Shown here piece after piece: positions 41,357 through 53,507 of a stretch of 64,000 bases of DNA. The translations under genes and the position numbers were made by a program. Where the stretch lies: contig JAUEDM010000009.1 of assembly GCA_033439685.1 (NCBI GenBank), positions 1,550,001 to 1,614,000 on the forward strand, written 5' to 3'. Source of the DNA: Apodospora peruviana. Lineage: Eukaryota; Ascomycota; Sordariomycetes; Sordariales; Lasiosphaeriaceae. The notes beneath the pieces were generated by a model. It was not told where the DNA came from and made no database searches. It worked only from the letters and a program-made list of their open reading frames with translations. The first letter of the stretch is position 1; every line of letters begins with the position of its first letter.

Positions 41357-44300
41357 TCACCAGTTCGACGACCGCCGATGCATGCTCCCAGCAACAACGC
41401 TCCACACATCATGATATCGCCCACCACCACCACCACCACCACCAGGAGGACCAGTCACTTGTTGGCCGCCGTTCAAAATCACTGGAAAAGTCCCATTCAT
41501 CAGCCTGTTGTTCTTGTTGCTGCCGCCGCCAACAACACCAAGAGAGAAACCGTCTGAAATCGGTACGGCATTCACGCTCTCCGAGAACTCCAGCCCGCCC
41601 TTGACCACGACAATACCATGGCTATTAGCAAACACCACGTCTCGGCTGCTGCTCACACTCCCACTCCGCCCCGACGGGGTTTTTTTGGATGTGGCCAGTG
41701 TACACCGCATATTTGGACCTGCACCCGTTGCCGAGCGCCACTCGCTGAGTGCAAAGAAATGCCGCCGAGCGTGAGCAGTTGTCGTCATCGCTGCTGTCGG
41801 GAGAGACGACGTCGACCACGCGCTGGAACGTCTCGATGACGAGGTGGACGACGGAGCAGAACCAGAACCCCCAGAGCGTGGGGTGCCGATGGTGGGTCGC
41901 GCTGCGTTTAGCGCCACAGATTGAAGCTCAGTGCTGCATACCCAGAGGTTGACGTCAAGGAAAACCAGCGTCGACTGGCCGACTATGCCGACAATGTCTG
42001 ACAGAGCGGGACCGACTGCGACCAGACCCGGTTCAGACGCCGAACGCGCCGTAGATCGTGAAGATGAGGAAGAAGGAGTGAGCCCGGCAGCTGACCACAG
42101 ATATAGACATGGAGGTAAAGACAAGGATGGGCGGAGCAGTTCGATGACAAATCCTGGCCCTACATGGTAGGTCGCAGTGGCAGTTTCCCAGTTTATACCA
42201 ATGTTGTTCTGTGGCCCCGTTGGCCACAGGTCCTCGGGGACTGATTCCGCCCCCGCGTAAGCTTCCTGCGAACTTGATGCGGTCTGCGTTGTCGTAGAGA
42301 CCCTCTGAAGATGCAGGCCTTCCGCTGGGGTCACCTCAGTGAAGTCGCTCCAGGAGAATACACGGGCAATGTCGCCGAGGACGACTACGAACCAACGTGA
42401 GTCGCTGGGATGTCGGAACGGTAAGCCATTTGGTTTGGTCGATGGTGCAGGCAAATCTCTCTCTTGCGTATCCATCCCTGAACCCACGTTGACCTGCAGT
42501 TGCCTCGTCTCACCGACTATTGTCCCAGAAGGTATCGCCCAAAGTTCGTCGCTATGGCGTCCGCTAACAAGAAGTCGATCAGCGGTGGGGTTAGAAAGCA
42601 GACCCGTTACAGTCCCGCCAAACCGGCGATCCAGAAGAATGTGGGCTCCCTTTGATATTGGCATTGCCGCAGGTCTGCTATCCAACGGCAAATCGAGCTC
42701 CATCATCAAGACGCGCCCGGAATCATCAGCCGAGATGACCAAGTTCTGCGACTCGCCAAGTGCAATACTCAATACTGACGCGCCCTGTCCGTGCTGGTAC
42801 AGAACGCTGAGCTGCTTTGCATCGGCCGTGGAGAACAAAACCACTTCACCGCTTCTCTTGCCCGCGACAACAAAAGCCCCTGATGTGGTTGCGACAAGGG
42901 AACTGGTAATCTCCGGGTCCTCCAAACTTTCAAGCATTCCTGTTGGTTTCGGTGTCAACAGAGACAAGACATCACCCGCCGGGGCGCTCTCGACCACCGA
43001 GCTGCCTCCTTCGCTGCTGCTTTTCCGCACCAAGGCAGCTGGAGCCCACACGCGACCCTGCCGACCACGCACATCAACAAACCGTGAGCCATCGGCACTG
43101 AATGCAATCCCGCGAATGGCATCGTCGAGTGGATGGCTGGTACGGTAGATCGGTGTCAGAGTGGTATCGCCGTCATAGCCCCGCTCAAAGTCAAACACTT
43201 CAATTAAGCCCTGGTTGCTTCCAGTTACAAGGCTTCGGCCGTCCTGCGAGCATGCGATGATGTTGGCGTACATCTCGGGTAACATGAACCGCAGCTCCAT
43301 TGTCAGATAGTCGAAAATGCAGAGACTACCGTCTTGGTACGACACCACGAGCACTGGGATATCCAGATTAGGGTTGAAGACCATGCAATTAATGCCGTTG
43401 TTGTCGACACTTGGATCACAAATTCCCAGCAGCTCCAGCTCCAGCGCATTCCAGATGAGAACTGGATGGGAGCGGTATCCAACGGCGAGGAGAACACTGT
43501 CAGTGGTTGTTAAGAAGGCGGTGCGGCTTGGTGGCTGAGACGGGATAACCCCATGTACAAAAGTTTGGTACTGGTCGTCTTCTTCGACTGCTTCCTTCCA
43601 CGACACTGAATCATGCTCCTCTGTGTCAAGAATCCTGTAGAGCCCAGTAATTTTATGTCAGTAAACCGACCGTCACAGTTCAAAAACCATTGCATTGCTT
43701 CATACCATTTACTCAGCTGACTTGACTGGAAGGCGCACAGGATCTCGTCCGCGCCGAGAAATGACACTCCGAGTGCCGGCGATTGCAAGGCGAAGGAATG
43801 CATCATGATCCCCGATTTTGGGTCCCATACCACGAGATGTTTGGTGCCGCATGAGGCAAGGTGTTGATCATCATGTCCGAATTGTAGGATCTTGACGCGC
43901 TCCGGATGCGTCATGCGGCGTAAATGTTGGACGGAGTCAAAGTCGTAGACCGAGATCTGTCCTGCCGACAGCCCAATAGCGAAAAAGGAATCGCCATGTG
44001 CGACTGTGGTCGCCTGGCCTTTTCGGAAATCCAGTCGTATCAGGCAGTCATCCCATGACTCGGAAGATAGACCCTTTATAGCCAACCCAGGTGCAACTGG
44101 CGAGGGTCTCGCCTCTTTAGCGAAGGTGCGAAAGATGATTGAACTCGATGGGCAGAGCGGGGGAATCAGACAGTGAATGGAAGAAGGGCAGGCCAGAAGC
44201 TGGGCACGAAACTTGGCGGCGACACGGATGAGGTCCGTTACCCAGCTGTCAACAAGTTGTACAGAGGGGTGTGTCGGTGGTGTATACTTCATCCGTCGGG

Positions 44301-46830
44301 TTAGGTACTCGCGCATGTTTGTGGCCGTTCGCGTCAGACAGGCCAGATCGCCGCTCTTCGCGATGTGTTCAACCCAAGAGAGAATAGTGTCGGCCTTGAG
44401 GAAGCTGCACAAGTCGTCCATTAGGCCGTCATTTTCCGATGTGGCTCGATATAGGTGGACAGAGAAGAAGTTCGAGGCATAGTCGAGAAGCGACAAATCA
44501 GGTGTTGGTGTAGAGAATACCGCTGCTCTGCCAAAACCTCTAAGCCGTCCGCTGCCTTGTTGTGACTTCGATTGTGGTGTCTTACGGGCACTGCTAGAGA
44601 GATATTGAAGGAGGAGACCGGCAAGCCTGGTATGACCGTCCCTCTTGACTATAACCAGCTGCCGCTCAGGATCTTCGACGATGAGAAACTCGCGTGCTGT
44701 CTCGTGAATTAGATGGACATGGTCCACCTGATCAATGAAAACCAACTGCCCACATAGGTCCGGTATCGCTTTGACGACGTTCTGCAGGGTCTGGTTGACG
44801 TCAAGCTTGACAATGCATCGCAGCTCATCCACAGACAAGGGTCGGGAAGCCAGGACGACGCAGGTCAGGATTGACCTGGCCAATTCAAGTTTGCGTCTGT
44901 CCACTTCAATGGAATGTACCATTCTGGAATACAGTTGGTGCAAATCTGCGGGCACTTCTCGCAAGACGTCGTCCATTCCTTCCTCGGTCCACATATTTTC
45001 GAACTCTTGCAATACCAGACGGGTCCAGAGGAACGATCCAGACGACTTGCCAAGCACCTTTTCGCACATACAATCACGGTCTTCGACGTCGTCAAATCGG
45101 CCTAGCTCGGTAAGGCGCGTTGTTAAAAAGAGTCTCATATCTTCCATTGTGTCAGCCTCGGACAAGGCGTAAACTTGTGCCCGGCTGGAGCCCAGAGCCG
45201 CCACACCGCGTTCGATTTCCTCCAGGCCGCGACTTGTCGCAAACATACGGAACCCTTCAGGGAGGGTGGCAAGAAACCTCTTGGTGAAAAAGGCGTTGAA
45301 GTGTGTGCATTCGTCGACGCCGTCGACGACCCAGAAGTGCCGAGATATGGACGGCAGTCTAAATATAGTGCTGGTAAACAAGCGCCGCCAGACACTCGCG
45401 TCATCCGTTCGGTCCCAGACCAGACCGTCGGAGGCGAGGCGCAAGAGGGTATCCCGCACCATCTCGTCCTGCATGGCCATCTGAAATGCTAGAGACCGGA
45501 AGCATTCACTCAGTGTCGATTTGCCTGCCTCCCCGTGCTTGAAGATAAAGTAGCTACAAAATGCCTTGGGTGGCTGTAAAAGCTCAATGACATGACTGGC
45601 AAGTACAGACTTCCCGGCCGCCGGTCTACCCATAAGCCAAAGAATTCCAGGGGCTCTGCCGGCTTGCCATGAGGTGAAACAGCTTTTTTTTGTGAACCAC
45701 TGACACGAACCCGGCTGCTTGAGTAGCTGAAGTGTCGTAAAGTCTCCTTCGAGCGAATCAAGGAGATCGAGAAACGTTCGCAAATGCGCGCTGGCTTGCG
45801 CGTGGGAGACGGATTTGTCGGCGAGCGGCTTGATTTCGGTTCCATACTCCGTCCGGACGGGGGAAACGGCAAGTCCAAGGTCTGGGGTGGCGGATCCCGC
45901 CCTGACCAGGTCGACGGCGGTAAGGAGGGCATTTCGCAGCATCTTATAATTGGGATCCTCTGGGGTATCGAACTTGCAGACATGGCGGTGATCCGCTTCC
46001 ATGGCTGCAATCTCTTCGTTGTGGTATCCAAGAGTTGCCGAATGCCGCTCTACCACTATACGATTCATGACGCCGGCAGCACGAACAGGCAGCGTTTCGT
46101 AGAAAGACCACAGGCGCAGGCCAGGTGCGAGATGGCGGAAGGTATCATTGATTGCTGCGAGAGCTTCCGAGTTGGGTATCAGATCTGTTACGAAGGGTTT
46201 CTTGCCCCAAGCAACGGCCAGCATGCTTTCTAGCACAGCGGCCATTTCCGAACCGCGGTGAGGTGTGCCGAGAAAGAACATGGAGTGCATGCGCGTCGCC
46301 AGGTCCGAGGCAGCTGGATCTTGACAGGCGAGAATATACACCATCTTGGCAACACAACCACCCATGCTATGGCCAACGAGTATGATGCGCGTCGAAGTTC
46401 GGCGAATCTCAGGATGGTTTCGAAGCGCACCGAGCAGCGACTGGGCAATTGCGCGGATGTTCAGTATGCTCTGGCGCCGGTCACCCCAATCGGCATTGTA
46501 TCCAAACGTGTGGATGCGAACGCCAGGGAAGTCCTTATCAACCGGGAGCCAGGCGAGTGGCCAGAAGTGGTCTGGATTGGGTGAGTATGACCATGATTTC
46601 CGACTGCCTCCGCCGAGACCGTGGATGAAGACGATGTCGGCGACGGAAGTGGTGGAAGCGGGCGGTTCGTGAAGTGTCGTGAGACCGAGAGGGCCCTTCT
46701 CGTTGTCGGAAAGTCCAAGTGAGGATAGCGAAAGGGAGGAACTGGTGTCGCTGCGGGTCAAACTTTGGGATTGGAATGACTTGTCGGTCGTGGAACGGGA
46801 GAGGAACCCGGGGAAAGGTTTCTTTCGTAG
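41357..46830 (-). CDS. fungal NOD-like receptor: alpha/beta-hydrolase, NACHT, WD40
   Basis: Two exons are clear (46830-43706 and 43634-41357); the 71-bp intron closes in phase. Counting from the Leu codon at 46761, an N-terminal PGAP1/DUF676-like hydrolase has VFIHGLGGGS (44-53) and nucleophile Ser132 in VGHSMGG. A NACHT NTPase follows: Walker A GRPAAGKS at 378-385 after the linker CQWFTKKSCFTSW, Walker B HFWVVDGVDEC at 475-485. After a winged-helix-like and helical part, the C-terminal 800 residues contain degenerate WD-type blades (for example NGINCMVFNPN, DGSLCIFD, IRGIAFSADGS). A Gly run near the end comes from a CCA repeat near 41420. Total about 1800 residues. No in-frame ATG precedes residue 1: the frame opens at a CACTAG acceptor, and the candidate first exon ending CCAG-GTAAGT near 46946 is out of phase, so the start is unresolved. 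Family role: non-self sensing and regulated cell death. Confidence 0.88.
41420..41443 (+). repeat. CCA/TGG microsatellite in coding sequence
   Basis: About eight CAC/CCA-type units encode the poly-Gly run close to the C-terminus of the NLR protein. Length variation would alter only the Gly run. Confidence 0.7.
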
Positions 46831-47694
46831 CTAGTGGAGGGGTGCGATGGCGGTCAGCAAAGTCTGGAAAATCGATGGAACGCCAGTCGTCGCGTCGCAA
46901 TTGTACTTCGCATGCTGATACTTGTCTGCGGGAAAGTCGTGCACTTACCTGGCTCATTTGCCCGGAGGTACCGGTCGGAGCTCATTGAGGACTTGGAATG
47001 ATCAGCATAGGGTGTTGGATTTGTGTGGAAATCTTGGTCGTAGTGTTTGTGGACTGCGCAGTATTCTGTTGGACCACGCGTACCGTGCAAAGGGAGGACG
47101 CCTTGGACAGTTCGATGGCGTTGCAGTGGGTGAGGGATTTGGGGAGGGACCTACCTTACGAAACAAACAGAAAAGGCCTGGGTGGTCCAGGCCAGCGGTT
47201 ACGATTGGCCTGTCTGCAGTGTCGCAAGTTTATGAGGTGCCCGGCAGGCGCGCGCGTGGTGAAATTTGGTGGCTTCCATGCTGGCAACCGCACCTGTGAA
47301 GGGGCAGATAAGGCCGTATGGGGATACGAAGCTTACCAACAGAATCTTCTCCGGTATGGTAGAACGAATAGCTAAGGTAGGTGTGGCCGGGTGCTATGGT
47401 ATCGTACATTCCATATTGAAAGCCGACAGCACTACACCCGTACCTTAGGCTGTACCGCCTTATCCTTCTCGCACCATGCATTTTGGAAGATGAAGAGATG
47501 TATGGCCTTGCAGATTTTTTAACATTGATGATTTCACTCAATTTCTTCCGATATAAGCACTATTCAACTATGCAATAGCTCTTTGACCAGTCATCTGCCT
47601 GTCTCCGTGCTGGTTACCAAACGATAAAAACCAATAATTATCTCAAAGTGAAGTTAATAACGTGACGAGTGAACCTGCCATACCCGCCGCGCCT
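46831..47694. other. NLR upstream region and Fn3k downstream region
   Basis: The missing first exon of the NLR gene should lie here. A minus-strand ATG at about 46983 followed by a strong GTAAGT donor near 46946 is the best candidate but is out of phase with the next exon. Nothing else is recognised. Confidence 0.35.
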
Positions 47695-49067
47695 TTACTC
47701 ATTCGCCACATAACCGTCTGGAAACTTCTCAGTCAACCGTCGAATCTCGTCGATTGCCCTGTTATTGTGTCAGTGACTACCTTACGCAGGCTGTTAGAAA
47801 CTATTCTCGTCATGGCAAACCTACATGACAAGAAACGACTCTTGCTTGGGGAAGAGGGTTGCGGCATGCAGATTGAATCTCCTACGCAGTGGTCAGACGA
47901 TGGTGCGTTTTAAAACTCCCGTCGTTATGAATCTCCTCTCTTACAAGGCATAGAGAGCATTCCGATCATCATAATCCTCTTCAGGCTGGGACTTGGGTAT
48001 GTGCGAATGGTATGTCTCGAAATATCGACGGGTGAACTGGTTTCGCGCCGGACGCCAGTTCCCAAGTTCATCTGCCTGCAATCAGAATTGGCTTCTCACA
48101 TCGGTGATGTTCAACAAGAGAAGAGACGTAAATCTGTTGGCTGGGGGTTCTCTTACACTCGTTATGAGCCCAGAAACTGGCAGGGTCATAGACGATGCCC
48201 TCTTCAGTGGTCTCGTCGATGATGCCTGCGTTTCCGCACCACAAATCCCCGTGGACCAAGGCAGGCACAATCTTCCGTCCGTTGCTTTCTAGCGGTCTCA
48301 GTAGCCTGGGGATAACCTTGTCAAACAGCGCGGGCAACAGCTCGTCGAGCTCGGCATTGGGACCCGCCCTCTCCTCCCTCAACTTCAACACATGGCGCAA
48401 CCCATTGTCGAAGAAGGCCTCCCAGCTTTCAAACCAGGTGTTGTCCTGAGGCAAGTCGCCATTGTACGTCGTACATGGGAATCCGAACTTGCCCTCGGGA
48501 GACGTAGAGTTGGAATGTAGCTCGGCCAGTTTCTTGCAAAACGACTCCGGCTCGGGCACGCCCTCGATAAAGTCGTAGAACTTGCAGATGTAGAAATGCG
48601 CATCAGGCTGCCATTTCAGACTACCCCAGGCAATCGGCTTGGGGCAAAAGTCTGGCGTGATAGTGTAAATAGCCGATGTTGCTTCAAACTCTCCTTTGAG
48701 TGCTTCGCGTCCATGATGGCCAAGTGAAATCTAAACCAGAAGCATCTTGCACATCAGCAACCTGCCACAAAATTACTAATGGATGCCTTCAGCCATGTCA
48801 AACCTTCATGAAGTAAGTCTCTTCGCTACCGTCGGAATGTTCAACGTCGACACGCTTCGCTTTAGCCCAGGCTGATTCTCCGTGATATTGCACTGCCAGG
48901 ACCCTTGTAGCGTCGGGCAGAACTGGGCAAACCCGAGAGTGGAATGTTAACTGAGCAGAACGATAATCAACAGGGCATCCTAAGAATTCCTCACCAGCGA
49001 GCACAGTGGGGTCCAGCAGACCATCCTTAGGTTGGTCATCTCCGTATTCAGGTACGGCGGAAGGCAT
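47695..49067 (-). CDS. fructosamine/ketosamine-3-kinase family protein
   Basis: Five exons (49067-48804, 48730-48157, 48071-47945, 47881-47825, 47758-47695) give 361 residues; all phases close and the last intron has a CTAAC branch site. The family is shown by FPCTTYNGDLPQDNTW, the kinase catalytic loop VHGDLWCGNAG around residue 246, the metal-binding YDPASFWAHNE, and NALYALRFNLHAATLFP near the end. The N-terminal lobe contains ETYFMKISLGHHGREALKGE. Known members phosphorylate fructosamines or ribulosamines on glycated proteins so that the sugar falls off; fungal ones are little studied. Cytosolic. It shares a 630-bp divergent promoter with an aldo-keto reductase, and both enzymes handle reactive carbonyl or glycation products, so joint regulation is plausible. 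Confidence 0.88.
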
Positions 49068-49698
49068 TTCAGCTGATTTTCTGAAGCAGCAGTGAAGTTG
49101 CAGAGGGGTGTTATTTGCTCTGGAAGGAGAGAAGACGGATAGGCAGAATATCCCCACACGAGTGCCGTGAGACGGGCAGGGCAGGCACCTAAGGTGGAGC
49201 AAATTGAGAGCCAAGACGCTGGTAACCAACCGGTCCCGAAGTGTGCCTCCACGCCTCGACTCTGCATGGCTCATACCCAGTCCCAACCCCTGGTCTCAAA
49301 AGTAGATGCATTGAGTGCGGCCATACTTCCGGCCTGTGGCCGCTCCGGATTGGTCTGGCAGGCCCCCGAGTCGACGCCATGCATGTCTATTATTGCCTGA
49401 CTCCTTCCTCAAATTATCTCGGAAGCTCGGGCGGGCTAGTCTTAGTTTTGGCAGCTGGTGGGAATCTCCCCCCAAGGAACTGGGAGAGTCTTCGTAAAGT
49501 AAGTGGGTCACCACCCGTCAGCAGCTGTACCACCCAGCACTTTTATTTCATGAGCGCTCACCGAAGGAGGTCTGAATCTGAGATAACTGCCAAACCCCTC
49601 ACTTGTTTCCGGTAACCATCCTTCGGTTCCACCTGCGCGCAGCCCGACTACTATCCATCAACCGAGAGGGGTTGATTCGACGATCCCGATTGCCAATC
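49068..49698. promoter_or_regulatory. divergent promoter, Fn3k-like and aldo-keto reductase genes
   Basis: The two genes start outwards from this 631-bp interval, so both promoters lie here. No specific site could be assigned. Confidence 0.45.
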
Positions 49699-51243
49699 AT
49701 GGCTCTCCCGACCGAATTCGTTCTGAACAATGGCACCAAAGTCCCTGCAGTTGGCTTCGGTACCTTTCAGAGCGAAGAAGGCAATTCCAAAGTGAAAGAT
49801 GCCGTCAAGACCGCCCTGAAGCAGGGTTATAGGCATATCGACGGAGCCAATGCCTATGGAAACGAGAAGGATATTGGTGCAGGGATCAAAGAGAGCGGCG
49901 TGCCGAGGAATGAGATCTTCGTAACATCCAAGCTGTAAGCCTTCAACCTTATGTCGTGCCAGTCTCCTCAAGAACTTCTCTGATGTTGTTGACTCCCAGG
50001 GCGCAAACATGGCACGACCCCGAAGACGTCGAGAGAGCTTTGGATCTCTCACTCAAAGACCTCCAGCTCGATTACAGTACGCACCTCGCTCAACTACTCA
50101 ACAATTCTAAATCAACCACATGGCGTCGGATTAACTGACATTTCCCAGTTGACCTATATCTAATGCACTGTACGTCACGACAAAAGGACACAGCGTCAGT
50201 TGATATTGAATATGAAATCTAACAGCGTAATCAACGACTTGAAGTTCCTCACGCGTACAAGGCCGGTGAAAATAATAAAACTATCCGTCACCCGAGCGGC
50301 AATGGAAAGGTACTAAACCTCTATCTTGTCGTGTGGTCGTCCGCTTTCTTTTCACGCATTGTTAACAACTACATAGCCAGTGATCGACTATGATCTATCA
50401 AAGAGATACCCAGAGACATGGCAAGCGATGGAAAAGCTTGTTGCTTCCAGGAAGGCCCGAGCTATTGGTCGGTTGCAAATTACCTGATTGTGACTTTGCA
50501 ACCCACTCATTAACGGTGGCACGGGCTCCAGGACTCTCAAACTTCAACGTGCTGAAGACCAAGAGAATTCTTGAGGTCGCCAAGATTGTTCCGGCTGTGA
50601 ATCAAGTTGAGATCCATCCGTACGGATCCTGTCTTGTTAACACTAATGTCGGCAGTACTAATACCCGCCACAGATATCTCCCACAACATGAATTATTCGA
50701 ATTCTCGTCGAAGCATGGTATTCTTCTCATGGCACACCAACCCTTGGGCGGACGGCCGGTGCCCGTAGTACGAGGACATCCTGACGTTCCGTTTCCTACC
50801 GAGGATTCCATGGTATGTTGGTCACATCTAGACGGGATCCCAAAGGACTTGCTAACCTCTTGGATCCGTAGATCACTAAAATTGCCACCCAGTGTGAAAT
50901 GACCCCGGCGCAGGTAAGAAATAAGACGCCCGAATTTTAGGACATAGTACCAACTGAATCCATGAGATCAGCGACTAAATACATTTACTGACATATCCAG
51001 GTGTGTCTCTCATGGGCTGTGCAGCGAGGTATCCCAGTGGTGCCCAAGTCTGTGCAAGTCAGCCACATGCAGGAGAACCTCCTACTTAGGAGGTTGCCGG
51101 ACGATGTTCGTCAGACTATTGACAAGTTATCCCTGACACGAGGCGGGCCATTCCGATTTTTAGATCCAAGCCGGCACTTGGCATTTGACATATTCGACGA
51201 GGAGAATGACCAGCCGGTTGCAAACACGGCGCCATGGGACTAG
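49699..51243 (+). CDS. aldo-keto reductase
   Basis: Nine exons close in phase: 49699-49934, 50000-50076, 50149-50169, 50245-50309, 50377-50467, 50532-50619, 50674-50812, 50872-50913, 51001-51243; 333 residues, the usual length. The tetrad is complete: Asp48 in HIDGANAYG, Tyr53, Lys78 in FVTSKL and His111 in DLYLMHFPH. Cofactor and barrel motifs include LSNFNVLKTKRILE, PAVNQVEIHPYLPQ, and VPKSVQVSHMQENL for NADPH phosphate binding. It reduces aldehydes or ketones in the cytosol. The 21-nt third exon is unusually small; reading through its flanking introns would break the frame. Expression is probably linked to the divergent Fn3k-like gene. Confidence 0.9.
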
Positions 51244-51827
51244 TGGGCGAGTATAGAGTTCGAAGGCAGACACGACTTGCAGAACCGAGCTCTTCAACGC
51301 TTCAATGTCAAGAGTAGAAGGATTAATATATGATTGGGGTCCTTTATCCACCTCTGCTCCAATGAATGAGTATCATATATTCTTATCATATTTTAATCTT
51401 GTTTCCCTAGCTTTCAACCCTTACAAAGACTGGCTGCTTCCAGAACAAGGCCTTGTGATGCAATTGCCGATAGTCTTTGGACGTGCTTTTGTTCAACTAC
51501 CGTTCGCCTACTAATCCGGAAATCCGGGGCAACTCGGTGCCGCCAATAACGGCCCTCGATTTAGACGAGTTAAGAACTGGAGATATAGGTCTTTAACATC
51601 AACCGTTGCAATCACACCCCGTTGTTGTATTAACCTCAGATTAGCCGCATCCAGATATCTCTCCGAAATAAACGACCTTGGCACTTTATTAAACTCAGGT
51701 TTCGGTATCACAAAAGACATATAAGCATTGGTCATGGCTCGTTGTGGGAGAATTGAATAACCTTACCACATCTCTCAGGCTCGAGGAAACTGTTCAAACT
51801 CCACGTCCTGGGATACCGCTGATCACG
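51244..51827. other. intergenic region, no gene recognised
   Basis: Lies between two plus-strand genes. Only short frames. Confidence 0.4.
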
Positions 51828-53053
51828 ATGCGAGGACACTCAGCAGCGGCCGCAGCGCTCCTTGCCGGAACCGCCTCCGCCTTGACCGACATCGAACACA
51901 AACCGTTCATGAGAAAGGTAAATAAGTTATCCCTCTATCACTTTTCATATCAGATCTAACAAACAGCACTCGGACAGAATATTGACCCGATCGTGTTCCC
52001 CGGCAAATATGTCTCCCACATGCACTCCTTTTACGGATCCGACGCCGTCACCAAGGACCTGCCCACGACTGAACAGCTCCAACAGGGCTGCCCATCAGGT
52101 GAAAATCCAAATGACCTAAGCGTTTACTGTAAGTAGTGCTGGGTGCGGAGAGTTTTGGTGGTAGGTGAAAGAGGTGGGTGTGAAGGAGAATGGTGTTTTT
52201 TCCTTTTTTTTTTTTTTTTTTCTTCCACCACCACCTCCTTATCCCCAACCACAAGAGACCGAACTAACAGATGGATATATAAAGGGGCACCAACGCTGTA
52301 CTACGTCAACGGCGACAACTACACCGAGATCTACCCGGCCACGTTCAAGACGTACTACGAGGACATCGACCGCGCCGAGATTCCGTTTCCCAAGGACCTG
52401 CACATGGTCGCGGGCAACGCGTCGGCCAAGTCGCAGGCCGACATCGACGAGAAGGTGTCCATGATCACGTGGTGGTGCGACGGTAACGGACCAGAAGATC
52501 GCAACAGCCGGCCGCGCGCCGCGCTGCCGCGACAGACCTGCAGCGCGCACATGCAGGCCATCCTCCGGTTCCCCAACTGCGTCAACCCGGACAAGGTCAC
52601 CGAGTACGCGTACTCGCAGGCGAGCGCCGGGGGCAGGTGCCCAGCCAACATGAAGAGGATTCCGGCGCTGAGGTTTTCGGTCAGGTATAACACCCGTTCT
52701 GCGATTCCGCAGGGCTGGAAGGGCGTGCCGCCTATTAAGCTTGCTTGTGGAGAGGTAAGTTCTCCTATATATTCTCACGGGTGTTGGATGGGTTAGGTGC
52801 TGATGATTTTGTGTTGCGTTGGGCGACATAGATTGGAGACGGATATTGTTTCCACGGCGACTTTATTAACGGGTGGTTTGACGATGCGGCCAAGAACATG
52901 CTCAAGGCCAAGGGCCAGAGCTTTATGCGTATCGACGGGTCTCATGGCAACGGGAAGCAGTATAGCAAATGCAAGGCCAAGGACCAGGATCCCGAAAATG
53001 GGACGAGTGACTATCACAAGAGCTTGGAGATGATGCAGCATCATTCTAAATAG
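51828..53053 (+). CDS. secreted DUF1996 protein
   Basis: Four exons (51828-51917, 51978-52132, 52271-52754, 52832-53053) give 316 residues. Residues 1-18 (MRGHSAAAAALLAGTASA) are a signal peptide. The DUF1996 domain fills the rest: it begins IDPIVFPGKYVSHMHSFYGS with the paired His seen in the family, then PTLYYVNGD, ITWWCDGNG, LRFPNCVN, and ends around FHGDFINGWFDDAAKNML. Six or more cysteines suggest extracellular disulphides. The donor of intron 2 is uncertain: a GTAAGT four bases earlier would break the frame, so the weaker GTAGTG is used. That intron holds a T19 run near 52204. Function of DUF1996 is unknown; related proteins are wall-associated or induced on plant matter. Confidence 0.87.
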
Positions 53054-53507
53054 GTATGTATTGAGCGGGCGTGGTTTGAGGCGGTTTGCAGTGGCACATG
53101 ATCTTGTCATTATCACTAGGTACTTATTATTGTTATCATGTAGCACAGTTGGTTTTTGAAGATCTCTATCCGAGGTCCAGAATGGTAGATTCTACTTATC
53201 TCTTGATAAGTTTTTCAGCACTAGGTAGGTAGACTACAAGCCCCCCAATAATGGGTAGTGCTTGGTGCTCCACCTGGAGAGAGAAAGAGATATTAACGTG
53301 TTTGTTTGGCACGGACGGATAGGGACTGGGTCCTCCTTCGCTCATGGGTTCACAGAGGTCCGAGACTGGTATAACGTAACACACAGAAAGAACTCTGTCT
53401 CTCCTTGGCATTTTCTGTTTACCAGATCCAGGGGTCCGTCATGATAAGACCTCAAGTCTAGAGATATGATCGTATCGGTCTCGTCGATGAATTGGATGAT
53501 TAGGTCC
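53054..53507. other. convergent intergenic region
   Basis: Contains 3' ends of both flanking genes. A TAGGTAGGTAG run lies near 53223. Nothing else recognised. Confidence 0.4.
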
